DNA from: UBA2653 sp964572685
GTDB taxonomy: Bacteria > Pseudomonadota > Gammaproteobacteria > Legionellales > Legionellaceae
Assembly: GCA_964572685.1 (NCBI GenBank)
Contig: CAZNFJ010000004.1
Span: forward strand, 1 to 64,000
DNA length: 64,000 bases
Direction: 5' to 3'
Part shown: positions 44,720 through 54,662 of the stretch, piece after piece
Numbering within the stretch: position 1 is the first letter of the stretch
Layout: each line of letters starts with the position of its first letter
The notes under the pieces: model-generated
The model's database searches: none
Told to the model about the DNA's origin: nothing
The model's input: only the letters and a program-made list of their open reading frames with translations
Made by a program: the position numbers and the translations under genes

Positions 44720-46384
44720 TCAATTGATACTATTTAATAATTCTTTGGCATTGTTGCGAGTTTGTTCGGTAATCGATAAACCACCCAACATTCTTGCGAC
44801 TTCTTGTATACGACCATCTTGGTTTAAATATTCAATTGACGAAAACGTTTCTTGCTCTTTTGAGAATTTACGAACCAAAAATTGATGATGCGCACAAGAA
44901 GCCACTTGAGGTTGGTGAGTGACACAAAAAATTTGTAAACGTTCTCCAAGCTCTCTTAGTCTTTGACCAACTTTCATGGCTGTTGCCCCGCCAATTCCTA
45001 CATCAACTTCATCAAATAGTAAAGTCGGTGTTGCCCCTCTTTGCGCCGTAATCAAGTGAATACTTAAACTAATTCTTGATAACTCACCTCCTGATGCAAT
45101 CCTAGCCAAAGGAGCGGGTGGTAAACCGGGATTTGTAGCAATTAAATACTCAACTTTGTCGATACCATGGGGGTGTATGTCACCATGGGTTTGGATATCA
45201 ACTAACAATTTGGCATGTGGCATTCCTAGTTCATGAATGATCTGCTCAATGGCTATTGCTAATTCTGGAGCATATTCGCGACGGTGAGTACTTAAAGCTT
45301 GAGCGGCCTTTGCATAAGTTTGTTTTGTGTTTTCAAGAGCTTCAATCAGTGCATTTTTTTCTTTTTCATGAGAGAGAATACGATCAATTTTGGCTTGCAA
45401 TTTCATGGCATATTGAGGGAGCTGCTCTGCTTCAATATGAAATTTACGCGCCAGTTGATGCCAGCGACTCATGCGTTCTTCAACTCTTGCTAGACGCGGC
45501 TGATCGACCTGAACTTGTTTTTGATAATCACGAATTTCATTAAGACATTCCTCTAATTCAATTTGAGCTGAGTCAAGGAGTTGTAATGCGTTTTGAATGG
45601 TTGGGTTGTCTTTGGGTAGCTGATGAAGAAGTTGAGCAACATGATGGAGTTGCTTTAAAATCGCAAATTCATCGTGTTCGGTCAGTTGATTCTCAACTGT
45701 ATAAAGTGTTTCTAAATATTGTTTGGCATGATGTTGCAGATGATGTTCTTGGTAGAGTGCTTCCAACTCGCCTTCTTTGGGTTGAAGTTCTTCGAGTTCA
45801 TTAAGTTGATATTGCCAAAGTTGAACTTGTTCAAGTGATTGATTTTCTTTGGTTATTTCTTCTAATTGTTGTTGAAGATGAATATAGGTTTGATATGCTG
45901 TTTTAACGTTTTGTTTTAATAGTTGAGCATGCGAGAAATGATCGAGGTGTTCTCGATGATTTTGATGTAGCAACAGGCTTTGTTGCTCATGCTGGCCATG
46001 AATATGTACAAGCATTTGTCCAAGCGTTTTAATTTGCAAAGCCGTGCATGCATGGCCATTGATGCTATATTTAGATCGCCCTTCTTTGGTGATGATACGT
46101 CGAATGAGGACTTCATGGGGTTCTTGCTGAAAATCGTTTTCTATTAACCAGTAGGCAATAGGAGAATTATCTTCGTACGAAAATAAAGCAGAAAGATCAC
46201 ATTTATCAGCGGGAGTTCTGACCACTTTGGCATCGGCTCTGGCACCTAGAAGTAAATCGATGGCATCGATCATAATAGACTTCCCTGCGCCTGTTTCTCC
46301 GGTAAAAGCCGACATTTTATCTGGGCAGTCTAAGTCTAATTCGGATACGATAGCAAAGTTTTGAATTTTTAACCAATTAAGCAT
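44720..46384 (-). CDS. recN: DNA repair protein RecN
   Basis: 554 aa from ATG 46384. SMC-like: N-terminal Walker A FTGETGAGKSIMIDAIDLLLG, a long coiled coil about 150-370, and the C-terminal signature ASGGELSRISL with Walker B LLFDEVDVGIG. It holds broken DNA ends for recombination repair. The start touches the nadK stop (TAATG), so the pair is coupled; the earlier in-frame start at 46402 would run back into nadK and is unlikely. No LexA box seen. Confidence 0.96.
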   Translation of the reverse strand: MLNWLKIQNFAIVSELDLDCPDKMSAFTGETGAGKSIMIDAIDLLLGARADAKVVRTPADKCDLSALFSYEDNSPIAYWLIENDFQQEPHEVLIRRIITKEGRSKYSINGHACTALQIKTLGQMLVHIHGQHEQQSLLLHQNHREHLDHFSHAQLLKQNVKTAYQTYIHLQQQLEEITKENQSLEQVQLWQYQLNELEELQPKEGELEALYQEHHLQHHAKQYLETLYTVENQLTEHDEFAILKQLHHVAQLLHQLPKDNPTIQNALQLLDSAQIELEECLNEIRDYQKQVQVDQPRLARVEERMSRWHQLARKFHIEAEQLPQYAMKLQAKIDRILSHEKEKNALIEALENTKQTYAKAAQALSTHRREYAPELAIAIEQIIHELGMPHAKLLVDIQTHGDIHPHGIDKVEYLIATNPGLPPAPLARIASGGELSRISLSIHLITAQRGATPTLLFDEVDVGIGGATAMKVGQRLRELGERLQIFCVTHQPQVASCAHHQFLVRKFSKEQETFSSIEYLNQDGRIQEVARMLGGLSITEQTRNNAKELLNSIN

Positions 46385-47274
46385 TATTCTTCTGAACCCC
46401 AACCTAATTTGATCCTGAGAGTATCATAATAGAGATAGTTACTCGGATGCAATAATTTTAGGTTTTGGGGATGTCGATCGATGACCAACGTTTGACCGGG
46501 ATGTGCAACATGAGATTGATGACCATCAAGGTATATGGCAAGGGGGGCAATATTATCAGGACTAATTTTAATTTCAATTTTACTTTGATGAGATAAAACC
46601 AAAGGACGAGCATTTAATGAATGAGAAAACATAGGGACCATACTAAATGCCAGCAGTTGTGGGTGTAAAATAGGTCCTCCAGCTGAAAGATTATAAGCTG
46701 TAGAACCCGTGGGTGTTGATAAAATAAGACCGTCTGCGCGATAGTGTGTGACGAATTGATTATCAACATAAACATTAAACTCAACCAGATAGGCACTTTG
46801 ACCACGACTTAATACTAAATCATTCAAGGCCCGACCTTCCATTAGCAATTGCTTATCATCAAACAAACGTACACGTAACAATAATCGCTCTTCAAGAATA
46901 TAATCACCGTTCAAAACATGTTCGAGTGTGCTTATCATTTGATGAGGCATGATATCAGTGAGGAATCCCAAGTTACCACGATTGACACCAATCACAGGAA
47001 TACCATTTTCGCTTGCAAGACGTGCTGCAGATAAAAGACTACCATCACCACCGATGACAATCAAAAGATCTTGATTTTTATCAAAGGCATTATGGGCAAG
47101 GGTTGGAATATTCAAGTCAAATTTAAAACTGGTAGATGCTTCCAGAAAAACCGGCAAGTTCATTTCATTAAAAAACTTAATGAGTTTTTTAATAGAAGTC
47201 ATCACCGTCCGATTGGAATGGTGATGACGAGCATATAAAATGACGCGTTTAAAATGCCGATTTTTTTCGGTCAC
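46384..47274 (-). CDS. nadK: NAD kinase
   Basis: 296 aa. GGDGSLLSAAR (GGDG at 75-78), GVNRGNLGFLTDI and the ATP-NAD kinase block ADGLILSTPTGSTAYNLSAGGP. Makes NADP from NAD. Overlaps typA by 4 bases and abuts recN; typA-nadK-recN are one transcript on the minus strand. Confidence 0.97.
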   Translation of the reverse strand: MTEKNRHFKRVILYARHHHSNRTVMTSIKKLIKFFNEMNLPVFLEASTSFKFDLNIPTLAHNAFDKNQDLLIVIGGDGSLLSAARLASENGIPVIGVNRGNLGFLTDIMPHQMISTLEHVLNGDYILEERLLLRVRLFDDKQLLMEGRALNDLVLSRGQSAYLVEFNVYVDNQFVTHYRADGLILSTPTGSTAYNLSAGGPILHPQLLAFSMVPMFSHSLNARPLVLSHQSKIEIKISPDNIAPLAIYLDGHQSHVAHPGQTLVIDRHPQNLKLLHPSNYLYYDTLRIKLGWGSEE

Positions 47275-49106
47275 GATGCATTGTCCTCTTCTGAATTGAG
47301 TATTCGAGAAGCGCGTTTTCTGTCATTTTCAGCCAACATTTTTTTACGTAAACGAATGGACTGAGGCGTGACTTCAACCAATTCATCATCAGCAATAAAC
47401 TCCAAAGCTTGTTCGAGAGTCATTTTGATAGGCGGGGTAAGAATAATATTTTCATCAGTTCCAGATGCCCGCATATTGGTGAGTTGTTTTTCTTTGGTGA
47501 CATTGACCACTAAATCATTATCACGTGAATGAATACCCACAATCATGCCTTCATAACAAGGCGTTTGTGGTTCGACCATCAGACGACCTCTCTCTTGTAG
47601 ATTAAACAAAGCAAATCCACGAGCATTACCGACACAATTGGCAATCAATACACCATTTTTACGAGCGGCTAATCGACCAGGAATGGCAGGACCGTAGTGA
47701 TCAAAACGGTGATACATTAAACCTGCACCAGATGTAATGGTTAAAAATTCAGTATGAAAGCCGATGAGGCCACGTGTAGGAATAACGTAATCTAAACGTA
47801 CACGTCCTTTACCATCAGGTAGCATATCTTTGAGCTCACCGCGTCGTTCCCCTAATTTTTCCATGACAGAACCTTGATTATTTTCTGGAACGTCAATGGT
47901 TAGTTGTTCGTAAGGCTCTAATTTTCGACCTTCCTCTTCTTTACAAATAACTTCTGGTTTTGAGATGGCCAATTCATAGCCTTCGCGACGCATGTTTTCA
48001 ATCAGAATACTTAAGTGTAATTCACCACGACCAGCGACACGAAATTTATCAGGATCTTCTGTTGGTGTGACTTTTAAGGCCACGTTATGAAGTAATTCGG
48101 TGTCTAAGCGTTCTTTGAGTTTTCGACTGGTGACATATTTCCCTTCTTTACCGGCAAAAGGCGAATCATTGACTTGAAAGGTCATAAAAATGGTTGGCTC
48201 ATCGACTTCTAAAGCAGGAAGCGCTTCAACATGATCTGGGTCACACAAGGTATCTGAGATTTTTAAATCAGCAACCCCTGTGATGGCGATAATATCACCT
48301 GCTTGTGCTTCACTAATCTCTTGACGCTCAAGACCTAAAAAGCCTAAGACTTGTAAAATACGACCGGAGCGGACTTCACCATCGCTATTGATGATTTTGA
48401 CGTTGCTTTTTGGAGCAATTTTTCCACGTGTAACACGTCCAATACCTATTGTACCCACATATGAAGAGTAGTCCAAAGACGTGATTTGCATTTGCAAAGG
48501 GCCTTCACTATCGACTTTAGGCGCCGGTACTTCGTTGATAATGGTCTCAAGGAGAGGTGTCATATCTGTTGAAGCGTCATCTAAATCTTTTTTAGCAAAA
48601 CCATTAAGAGCCGATGCATAAATCACAGGGAAATCTAACTGTTCGTTGGTGGCGCCTAAGTTATCAAATAAATCAAATACTTGTTCAACCACCCAGTCTG
48701 GTCTTGCGCCCGGACGGTCTATTTTATTAACGACCACAATCGGATTTAAACCTTTAGCAAAAGCTTTTTGGGTAACAAATCGTGTTTGTGGCATGGGACC
48801 ATCAACAGCATCAACGAGTAATAAAACGCTATCAACCATCGATAAGATACGTTCAACTTCCCCACCAAAATCAGCGTGTCCAGGGGTATCGACCACGTTA
48901 ATTTGGGTGCCTTGCCAGTGCATACAGGTGTTTTTGGCTAGAATGGTAATACCACGTTCTTTTTCAAGATCATTGGAGTCCATGACTCTTTCAGTTGCAG
49001 GCCCTCGTGTATCTAAAGTGCCGGTAAATTGTAATAGTTTATCGACTAAAGTAGTTTTACCGTGGTCGACGTGGGCAATAATTGCAATATTTCTAATATT
49101 TTTCAT
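47271..49106 (-). CDS. typA: Ribosome-associated GTPase TypA/BipA
   Basis: 611 aa. G1 AHVDHGKTTL, G3 DTPGHADF, G4 NKID, then EF-G-like domains and the TypA C-terminal domain ending with IRLRKKMLAENDRKR. Translational GTPase needed for ribosome assembly at low temperature and stress responses. First gene of typA-nadK-recN; AAGGATG before ATG region gives an AGGA ribosome site. Confidence 0.97.
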   Translation of the reverse strand: MKNIRNIAIIAHVDHGKTTLVDKLLQFTGTLDTRGPATERVMDSNDLEKERGITILAKNTCMHWQGTQINVVDTPGHADFGGEVERILSMVDSVLLLVDAVDGPMPQTRFVTQKAFAKGLNPIVVVNKIDRPGARPDWVVEQVFDLFDNLGATNEQLDFPVIYASALNGFAKKDLDDASTDMTPLLETIINEVPAPKVDSEGPLQMQITSLDYSSYVGTIGIGRVTRGKIAPKSNVKIINSDGEVRSGRILQVLGFLGLERQEISEAQAGDIIAITGVADLKISDTLCDPDHVEALPALEVDEPTIFMTFQVNDSPFAGKEGKYVTSRKLKERLDTELLHNVALKVTPTEDPDKFRVAGRGELHLSILIENMRREGYELAISKPEVICKEEEGRKLEPYEQLTIDVPENNQGSVMEKLGERRGELKDMLPDGKGRVRLDYVIPTRGLIGFHTEFLTITSGAGLMYHRFDHYGPAIPGRLAARKNGVLIANCVGNARGFALFNLQERGRLMVEPQTPCYEGMIVGIHSRDNDLVVNVTKEKQLTNMRASGTDENIILTPPIKMTLEQALEFIADDELVEVTPQSIRLRKKMLAENDRKRASRILNSEEDNAS

Positions 49107-49210
49107 AAGGATGTTATCATTTAGGAGTTAGTTGAACAAATCGTTGATATTGTACCTGAATTTTACACAATAACCCAGAGATGTGGTGAAAAAAAAGAAT
49201 TTCTTTTCAT

Positions 49211-49729
49211 TTACATATGTGGAGGTTGTCTTTTGCTTTCTTCTTTCTTCTGATTAAAGCGCCATACCCATCGAGATGCAGACATTGTTTTCTTAATGGT
49301 ATTGGCCAGCTGATTTTCTGGATCTTCGAAGTCAAAATTTTGAGGATTTGGGATATCATCGAGTAATGTTTTAATTGCTAGGCCTTTTTGAATGCCATTC
49401 CAATATACGGGAATGGGAATACAAAAAAAATACCAAATGGTTTGAAGTTCTTGAGCAATTTTTTGAAGTTCATCGATTTTTTCTAAATTTAAAATTTGTT
49501 GATGAAAGGTATGCCAACTTTTTAAATTATCTGTGCTTATTGGAATATGAATACTAAAATTGCTATGATTGTCTGCATAGTGCTTAAATCGAGACACTTC
49601 TTGGACTTGTAGATGTGTTAAAAAGTTCTCCCAAATACCCTCATCTTTTAAATAGTTTAGAATGTTGGATAATTGTTTATCTTCAAATGATTGATAAATC
49701 CAGAGGTAATTTTGAAAATTATTCATCAC
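49211..49729 (-). pseudogene. Orphan gene, 3' part after a frameshift (172 aa)
   Basis: Begins at GTG-ATG, but its frame stays open upstream through protein-like sequence (NIHQKHQEIICFFPDDLTI) as far as a run of eight A at about 49800-49807, where the other frame (49755-50027) ends its good match. Removing one A joins the two into a single protein of about 271 aa. Contents are aromatic-rich (WYFFCIPIPVYWNG, SRWVWRFNQK) and soluble. No family recognised. Either a true frameshift, an assembly error in a homopolymer, or slippage. Confidence 0.5.
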
Positions 49730-49754
49730 CCATTGATACTCGGAAATGGTGAGA

Positions 49755-50027
49755 TCATCTGGAAAAAAACAGATGATTTCTTGATGTTTTTGATGGATGT
49801 TTTTTTTCTTTTTCAGTGATTTTCAAAGTAGAAATAGCCCACAAGTATCTGTAGGTCCAGCTACAAATTAAAATTTGGGCATCCAGGCCAAGCTGATTCA
49901 TATTTTGGAGCTTAATGCTTTTGGAATATTGTAGAATATTTTTTTGCAGAATAGCTCTCTTTTCTTCATTTTTTTCATGAATCATATTTGTAAGAAGTTC
50001 ATTAAAAAATTCAATTGTAGTTGGCAT
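49755..50027 (-). pseudogene. Orphan gene, 5' part before a frameshift (90 aa)
   Basis: ATG start, MPTTIEFFNELLTNMIHEK, then helical sequence with QLGLDAQILICSWTYRYLWAIS. After an A8 run (about 49800-49807) the frame ends in 14 low-complexity residues and TGA, while frame -1 continues into the 172-aa ORF downstream. So this is probably the N-terminal third of a single gene. Function unknown. AT-rich 178-base gap to the upstream divergent aacS promoter. Confidence 0.5.
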
Positions 50028-50214
50028 AATTCAATCGACTCTTTCTATATTTACTTTAATTGTAGCTTATATATTAGAGATGACGTTCATCGTTCAACTT
50101 GATGAGGAAAATCATGAGAGGACTTTTTAAAAAATAAATTTTTGAAGAGTGCTTGCTCAAACATCCCAACATGCTATATTTTGATGAAAATAATCAGATA
50201 CAAGGATGTTTTTG

Positions 50215-52110
50215 ATGGAAAATATACCATTTTGGGTGCCCGATGACTCAGAAAAAACACAAATAGATGTTTTTATTCAGTATTTACAAGACAAACGAAG
50301 TTTGGATTTTTCAAATTATTTTGAATTGCATCAATGGTCAATTGATCATATTACAGATTTTTGGCAAGCATTATCCGATTTTTTTGAAGTGAATTTTACT
50401 AAAGCATCTGAAAACATTTTAAATGAAAGTGTGCATTTGTGGGCACACCGCTGGTTTGATGGTGCGTATTTAAATTTTGCTCAGCATATGCTTCGTCATG
50501 CCGATGAGGATATCGCTATCATGGCCTATGATGAATCCCAACATCGTAGCACATGGACCTATGGTCAATTAAAACAGCATGTAGCTTATTATGTACAATT
50601 ATTAAAAGAATCGGGTGTTGTGCAAGGCGATCGAGTTGTTGGCGTTTTATCGAATACACCAGAAGCAATTTCGGCCATGCTTGCCACCGCATCACTTGGT
50701 GCTATTTGGGCAAGTTGTTCTCCAGATTTTGGAGAAACTGCTTTAATCGAACGTTTTTCTCAAATTGAACCGAAATGTTTGTTTTCACAAACACGCCATG
50801 TGTATGCGGGCAAAACTTCCTCAAATATTGAAAAAATGCAAAAACTCATGGAAGCCATACCTTGTTTAAAAAAACTGTTTTGGGTTGATAAGATTGAAAT
50901 CCCTTCTAAGTCCTTTTCATTGGATTTTGTGAGTGTTGAATTCAATCATCCGCTATGTATCCTGTTTTCGTCAGGAACTACCGGCAAACCAAAATGTATT
51001 GTACATCGAACAGGTGGTGTGTTGTTACAGCACTGGAAAGAATTGGGATTACATACCAATTTAAAGGCCGGTGAACGTTTATTATTTTATACCACCTGTG
51101 GGTGGATGATGTGGAACTGGATGCTGAGCGCCATTGGTTTAGGTGTGACGGTGGTTTTATATGATGGCTCGCCGATGTACCCACATCCTTCACGTTTGCT
51201 AGAGGTTGTGGCTGAATCTAAAGCCCAGATATTAGGAGCAAGTGCTGCTTATTTTGCAAGCCTTGAGAAGAAGAGGATTGAAGTTAATGCTGCTGATTTT
51301 AATCATTTAAAAACTATTTTAAGTACTGGGTCCCCATTATTAGCGTCGCAGTATGATGATATTCAGTCTTTATTTGGTCGAACTCTGCAAGTGAGTTCTA
51401 TCTCCGGAGGGTCGGATATCATTTCCTGTTTTGCTTTAGGAAATCCGAATTTGCCTGTATATCGCTCAGAATTGCAATGCTTGGGTCTAGGAATGGATGT
51501 GGATGTATTTGATGAATCAGGCCGGTCGTTGAGAGGCCTTCAAGGAGAGTTGGTTTGTAAAAAACCATTTCCTTCTATGCCACTTGGTTTTTGGAATGAT
51601 GATTTATATGAACGTTATATCGCAACCTATTTTCAACGTTTTCCAAATGTTTGGGCACATGGCGATTATGCAGAAAAGACCAAACATGGTGGATTGATTA
51701 TTTATGGGCGTTCAGATGCGACTTTAAATCCGCATGGGGTTCGTTTTGGTAGCGCAGAACTGTATCAAGTTGTTTTACAAATGCCAGAATTTGTGGATTG
51801 TATTGCCGTTGGTCAGGATTGGGATAAAGATACTCGTGTGATCCTTTTTGTGCAGTTGGCCATGGGAGTCAACTGGAGCGCGGAATTAAAGAAACAATTG
51901 GTGGTAGCTATTCGTCAGCATCTCTCTCCTCGGCATGTTCCTGCTAAAATTTTGCCGGTACGTGGTATTCCTAAAACCATCAATGGTAAAATCATGGAAA
52001 CGGCCGTTAGGAAACTGGTAAATGGTCAAAATCTTGACAACGTATCAGTAATTGTTAATCCCGAATGCCTAGAAGATTTTATGCAAAGAGCAGAGCTTCA
52101 AGCTGACTAA
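50215..52110 (+). CDS. aacS: Acetoacetyl-CoA synthetase
   Basis: 631 aa from ATG 50215 with AAGGA 8 bases before it; the earlier ATG is part of that ribosome site. AMP-forming ligase: N-terminal HWSIDHITDFWQAL-like ACS block, P-loop LFSSGTTGKPKC, TTCGWMMWNWML, and C-terminal RSDATLNPHGVRFG with the catalytic Lys in TINGKIMETAV. The length and the GVRFGSAELY block fit AacS rather than Acs. It activates acetoacetate to acetoacetyl-CoA, linking ketone bodies or PHB to metabolism. Convergent with the next gene, overlapping by 4 bases. Confidence 0.92.
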   Translation: MENIPFWVPDDSEKTQIDVFIQYLQDKRSLDFSNYFELHQWSIDHITDFWQALSDFFEVNFTKASENILNESVHLWAHRWFDGAYLNFAQHMLRHADEDIAIMAYDESQHRSTWTYGQLKQHVAYYVQLLKESGVVQGDRVVGVLSNTPEAISAMLATASLGAIWASCSPDFGETALIERFSQIEPKCLFSQTRHVYAGKTSSNIEKMQKLMEAIPCLKKLFWVDKIEIPSKSFSLDFVSVEFNHPLCILFSSGTTGKPKCIVHRTGGVLLQHWKELGLHTNLKAGERLLFYTTCGWMMWNWMLSAIGLGVTVVLYDGSPMYPHPSRLLEVVAESKAQILGASAAYFASLEKKRIEVNAADFNHLKTILSTGSPLLASQYDDIQSLFGRTLQVSSISGGSDIISCFALGNPNLPVYRSELQCLGLGMDVDVFDESGRSLRGLQGELVCKKPFPSMPLGFWNDDLYERYIATYFQRFPNVWAHGDYAEKTKHGGLIIYGRSDATLNPHGVRFGSAELYQVVLQMPEFVDCIAVGQDWDKDTRVILFVQLAMGVNWSAELKKQLVVAIRQHLSPRHVPAKILPVRGIPKTINGKIMETAVRKLVNGQNLDNVSVIVNPECLEDFMQRAELQAD

Positions 52111-52553
52111 GGATTAAAAACTTTTCTAGCTTGTTTTAAGATGGCTTGTAGAGTTAAAAACTCTTGACTTAATTCTTGATAAAGTTGGTTTTCACGTGCC
52201 TCCTGGGGCCCTGCGACACTCGCGTAGGCCATTTGACCTATTTGTGTGAAATAGTTCAAATCGACTCTTCGTTTTCGTGCGAGTTCCGGAAAAAACCCCG
52301 AAACTAAAAGTCCTTTATCCCCAATATCAATTAACATGGTTTTTTGAAGCTGACCAGAATGTTGCATGGCTTGCATCAAGTCCATGCCAATACTAGAATC
52401 AAGCCAGCCTGTGGATTCACTTGAGCGCATCAGTAAGAAAACCAGATAGCTTTCAGTGTCAGTGTTTAGGTTGACGTTAATTTGTGCTTCTGCTTCAATA
52501 ATTAGAGAATACCATTGACTGGTGACAGTTGGGTTTAAAATAAGAGTCGTCAT
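52107..52553 (-). CDS. Hypothetical conserved-looking protein (148 aa)
   Basis: Small soluble protein beginning MTTLILNPTVTSQWYSLIIEAEAQ. It has an acidic centre (YLVFLLMRSSES), a strand-rich stretch KTMLIDIGDKGLLVSGFFPEL and an AYASVAGPQE segment before a helical tail. Full ATG start; divergent from rep with 106 bases between. I recognise no named domain, but the composition looks like a genuine gammaproteobacterial protein. Function unknown. Confidence 0.7.
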   Translation of the reverse strand: MTTLILNPTVTSQWYSLIIEAEAQINVNLNTDTESYLVFLLMRSSESTGWLDSSIGMDLMQAMQHSGQLQKTMLIDIGDKGLLVSGFFPELARKRRVDLNYFTQIGQMAYASVAGPQEARENQLYQELSQEFLTLQAILKQARKVFNP

Positions 52554-52659
52554 TTGATTTCCTTAATCGTTTGACCCTAATCTTATTTTAGCAAATCTTC
52601 TTGATTTTGATTGGGGTATTTAAAAAAAATTTGTTAGAATCAGCTTCAAAATCGTATTC

Positions 52660-54660
52660 ATGAGAAAAAACTTGATTTTAAACCCACAACAAAAAGCTGC
52701 TATTGAGTATGTTACAGGCCCTTTACTTGTTCTGGCTGGGGCTGGTAGTGGAAAAACCCGGGTCATTACTCAAAAAATTGTTTATTTGATTGAACAACAA
52801 AAAGTTCCAGCCAAACAAATTTGTGCGGTGACATTCACCAATAAAGCCGCTCAGGAAATGAACCATCGTTTGGGATTAGCTATTCCTGCTTTACTCAAGA
52901 AGGGTTTGACAGTTGGGACATTCCATAATTTGGGTTTGCAATTTATTAAAAAAGAAGCAAAGTATTTGAATTTACCTCGTGGGTTTAGTTTATTAGATGA
53001 AGAGGATGCTCGACAACTCTTAAAAGGTGTCTTGCCACCAGCTATTGCTGGTGATAAAGAAAGCGTTTTCCAGATCCTTAATCAAATTTCATTGTGGAAA
53101 AATGCCATGCACTCGGTTTCAGCTTTGTTGAAGCTTTATCCTGAACAAGCTGATGTGATTGCCTACTATGAACGTTATCAAGGGATGCTTAGGGCTTGTC
53201 AGGCAGTTGATTTTGATGATTTAATTGTTTTGCCTGTTCAGTTAATGATGCAATCGGAAGAGGTTCGTCTTCGTTGGCAAAATCGCTGGCGGTATTTATT
53301 GGTCGATGAATATCAAGATACCAATTTAGCGCAATATCAATTAATTAAACATCTTATGGGGCCATACACGCAACTCACTGTTGTCGGTGATGATGATCAA
53401 TCCATTTATGCTTGGCGCGGAGCGAATCCTGAAAATTTAAAACAGTTGGCCGAAGATTTTAAAAATTTAAAAGTCATTAAACTCGAACAAAATTATCGTT
53501 CTTCAGGTCATATTTTACAGGCCGCCAATCAGTTGATTGCTAATAATGAGCACGTGTTTCCTAAAAAATTGTGGAGTGAGTTAGGGTCTGGAGATTTATT
53601 GCGTGTGATTCAAGCAGGAGATGATTTACAAGAAGCAGAACAAGTGGTGATGGATTTATTAAGTCATAAATATCAAAATGCCAAAGATTGGGGAGAATAC
53701 GCGATTTTATATCGAGGAAACCATCAATCTCGTCATTTAGAGCGTCTTTTACGACAGCATCATGTGCCTTATCAGATTTCAGGCGGACAGTCTTGGTTTG
53801 GACGTACGGAAATCAAGGATATGCTGGCTTATTTAAAATTGGTGGCCAATGGTGAAGATGATTCAGCATTTTTGCGAATTATCAATACACCCAAAAGAGG
53901 TATTGGTGAGCAGTCTTTGAAAGCCTTATCTGAATATGCTAAAAAACGTGGTTTACCCTTATGGGTATGTGCAGATCATTTGGCATTGAGCACTTTATTA
54001 CAAGAAAATATTCAAGAAGCGCTCAAATATTTTAAACAATTCATCACATTGTGGTGTGATGAATTGGCAACAAGTAATTGGCCAGATAAATTATATGCCT
54101 ATTTTACTGCCATTGGTTTTGAGGCCTATTGGTATGATTCTTCGGATAATCCCGTCCAGGTTCAAAAAAAACTTGAAAGAGTTCAGGAATTATTTGATTG
54201 GATGAAGCGTTTGCATGAGAAAAAACCTGATATGTCTTTGGCTGATGTGTTGCATAAACTGATGCTTATCGATTTATTATCGCAAAATGATGAGCAAGAT
54301 GAAGGACGTGTCCAACTGATGACTTTACATGCAGCAAAAGGCCTTGAGTTTCCTTATGTGTATTTGGTCGGCATGGAGGAAGGTTTATTACCACATCAGC
54401 ACAGTATGGAAGAAAATCAGCTCCCTGAAGAAAGACGTTTGGCTTATGTGGGAATTACGCGAGCACAAAAAGCATTGGTTTTCAGTTGTGCACAAAAAAG
54501 AAAACGAGGTGGAGAATGGGTGGTCTCAACCCCTAGTCGTTTTTTAAGTGAATTACCTGAAAATTTATTGGTTTGGCAGAGAGCCGAAAAGACTGATCCG
54601 ATTTACTCGAAAAATCTGGCCAAATCACATTTGGCCAGTTTAAAAGATTTGTTGAGTTGA
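52660..54660 (+). CDS. rep: ATP-dependent DNA helicase Rep
   Basis: 666 aa. UvrD-like SF1A: Q-motif LNPQQKAAIEYV, Walker A GAGSGKT at 27-33, Walker B LLVDEYQDTN, VVGDDDQSIYAWRGA, and motif VI VGITRAQKALVFSC. Length and lack of the UvrD C-terminal tail fit Rep (673 aa in E. coli). Clears proteins ahead of the fork. The terminal codons hold a strong hairpin (54616-54638). Confidence 0.93.
   Translation: MRKNLILNPQQKAAIEYVTGPLLVLAGAGSGKTRVITQKIVYLIEQQKVPAKQICAVTFTNKAAQEMNHRLGLAIPALLKKGLTVGTFHNLGLQFIKKEAKYLNLPRGFSLLDEEDARQLLKGVLPPAIAGDKESVFQILNQISLWKNAMHSVSALLKLYPEQADVIAYYERYQGMLRACQAVDFDDLIVLPVQLMMQSEEVRLRWQNRWRYLLVDEYQDTNLAQYQLIKHLMGPYTQLTVVGDDDQSIYAWRGANPENLKQLAEDFKNLKVIKLEQNYRSSGHILQAANQLIANNEHVFPKKLWSELGSGDLLRVIQAGDDLQEAEQVVMDLLSHKYQNAKDWGEYAILYRGNHQSRHLERLLRQHHVPYQISGGQSWFGRTEIKDMLAYLKLVANGEDDSAFLRIINTPKRGIGEQSLKALSEYAKKRGLPLWVCADHLALSTLLQENIQEALKYFKQFITLWCDELATSNWPDKLYAYFTAIGFEAYWYDSSDNPVQVQKKLERVQELFDWMKRLHEKKPDMSLADVLHKLMLIDLLSQNDEQDEGRVQLMTLHAAKGLEFPYVYLVGMEEGLLPHQHSMEENQLPEERRLAYVGITRAQKALVFSCAQKRKRGGEWVVSTPSRFLSELPENLLVWQRAEKTDPIYSKNLAKSHLASLKDLLS
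54616..54638 (+). repeat. Perfect 10-bp hairpin in the 3' end of rep
   Basis: CTGGCCAAAT, 3-base loop CAC, ATTTGGCCAG. It lies inside the coding region, 22 bases before the rep stop and 25 bases before the end of the convergent membrane-protein gene. It may act as a transcription or RNA-stability element between converging genes; there is no clear T-run. Confidence 0.45.
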
Positions 54661-54662
54661 TT

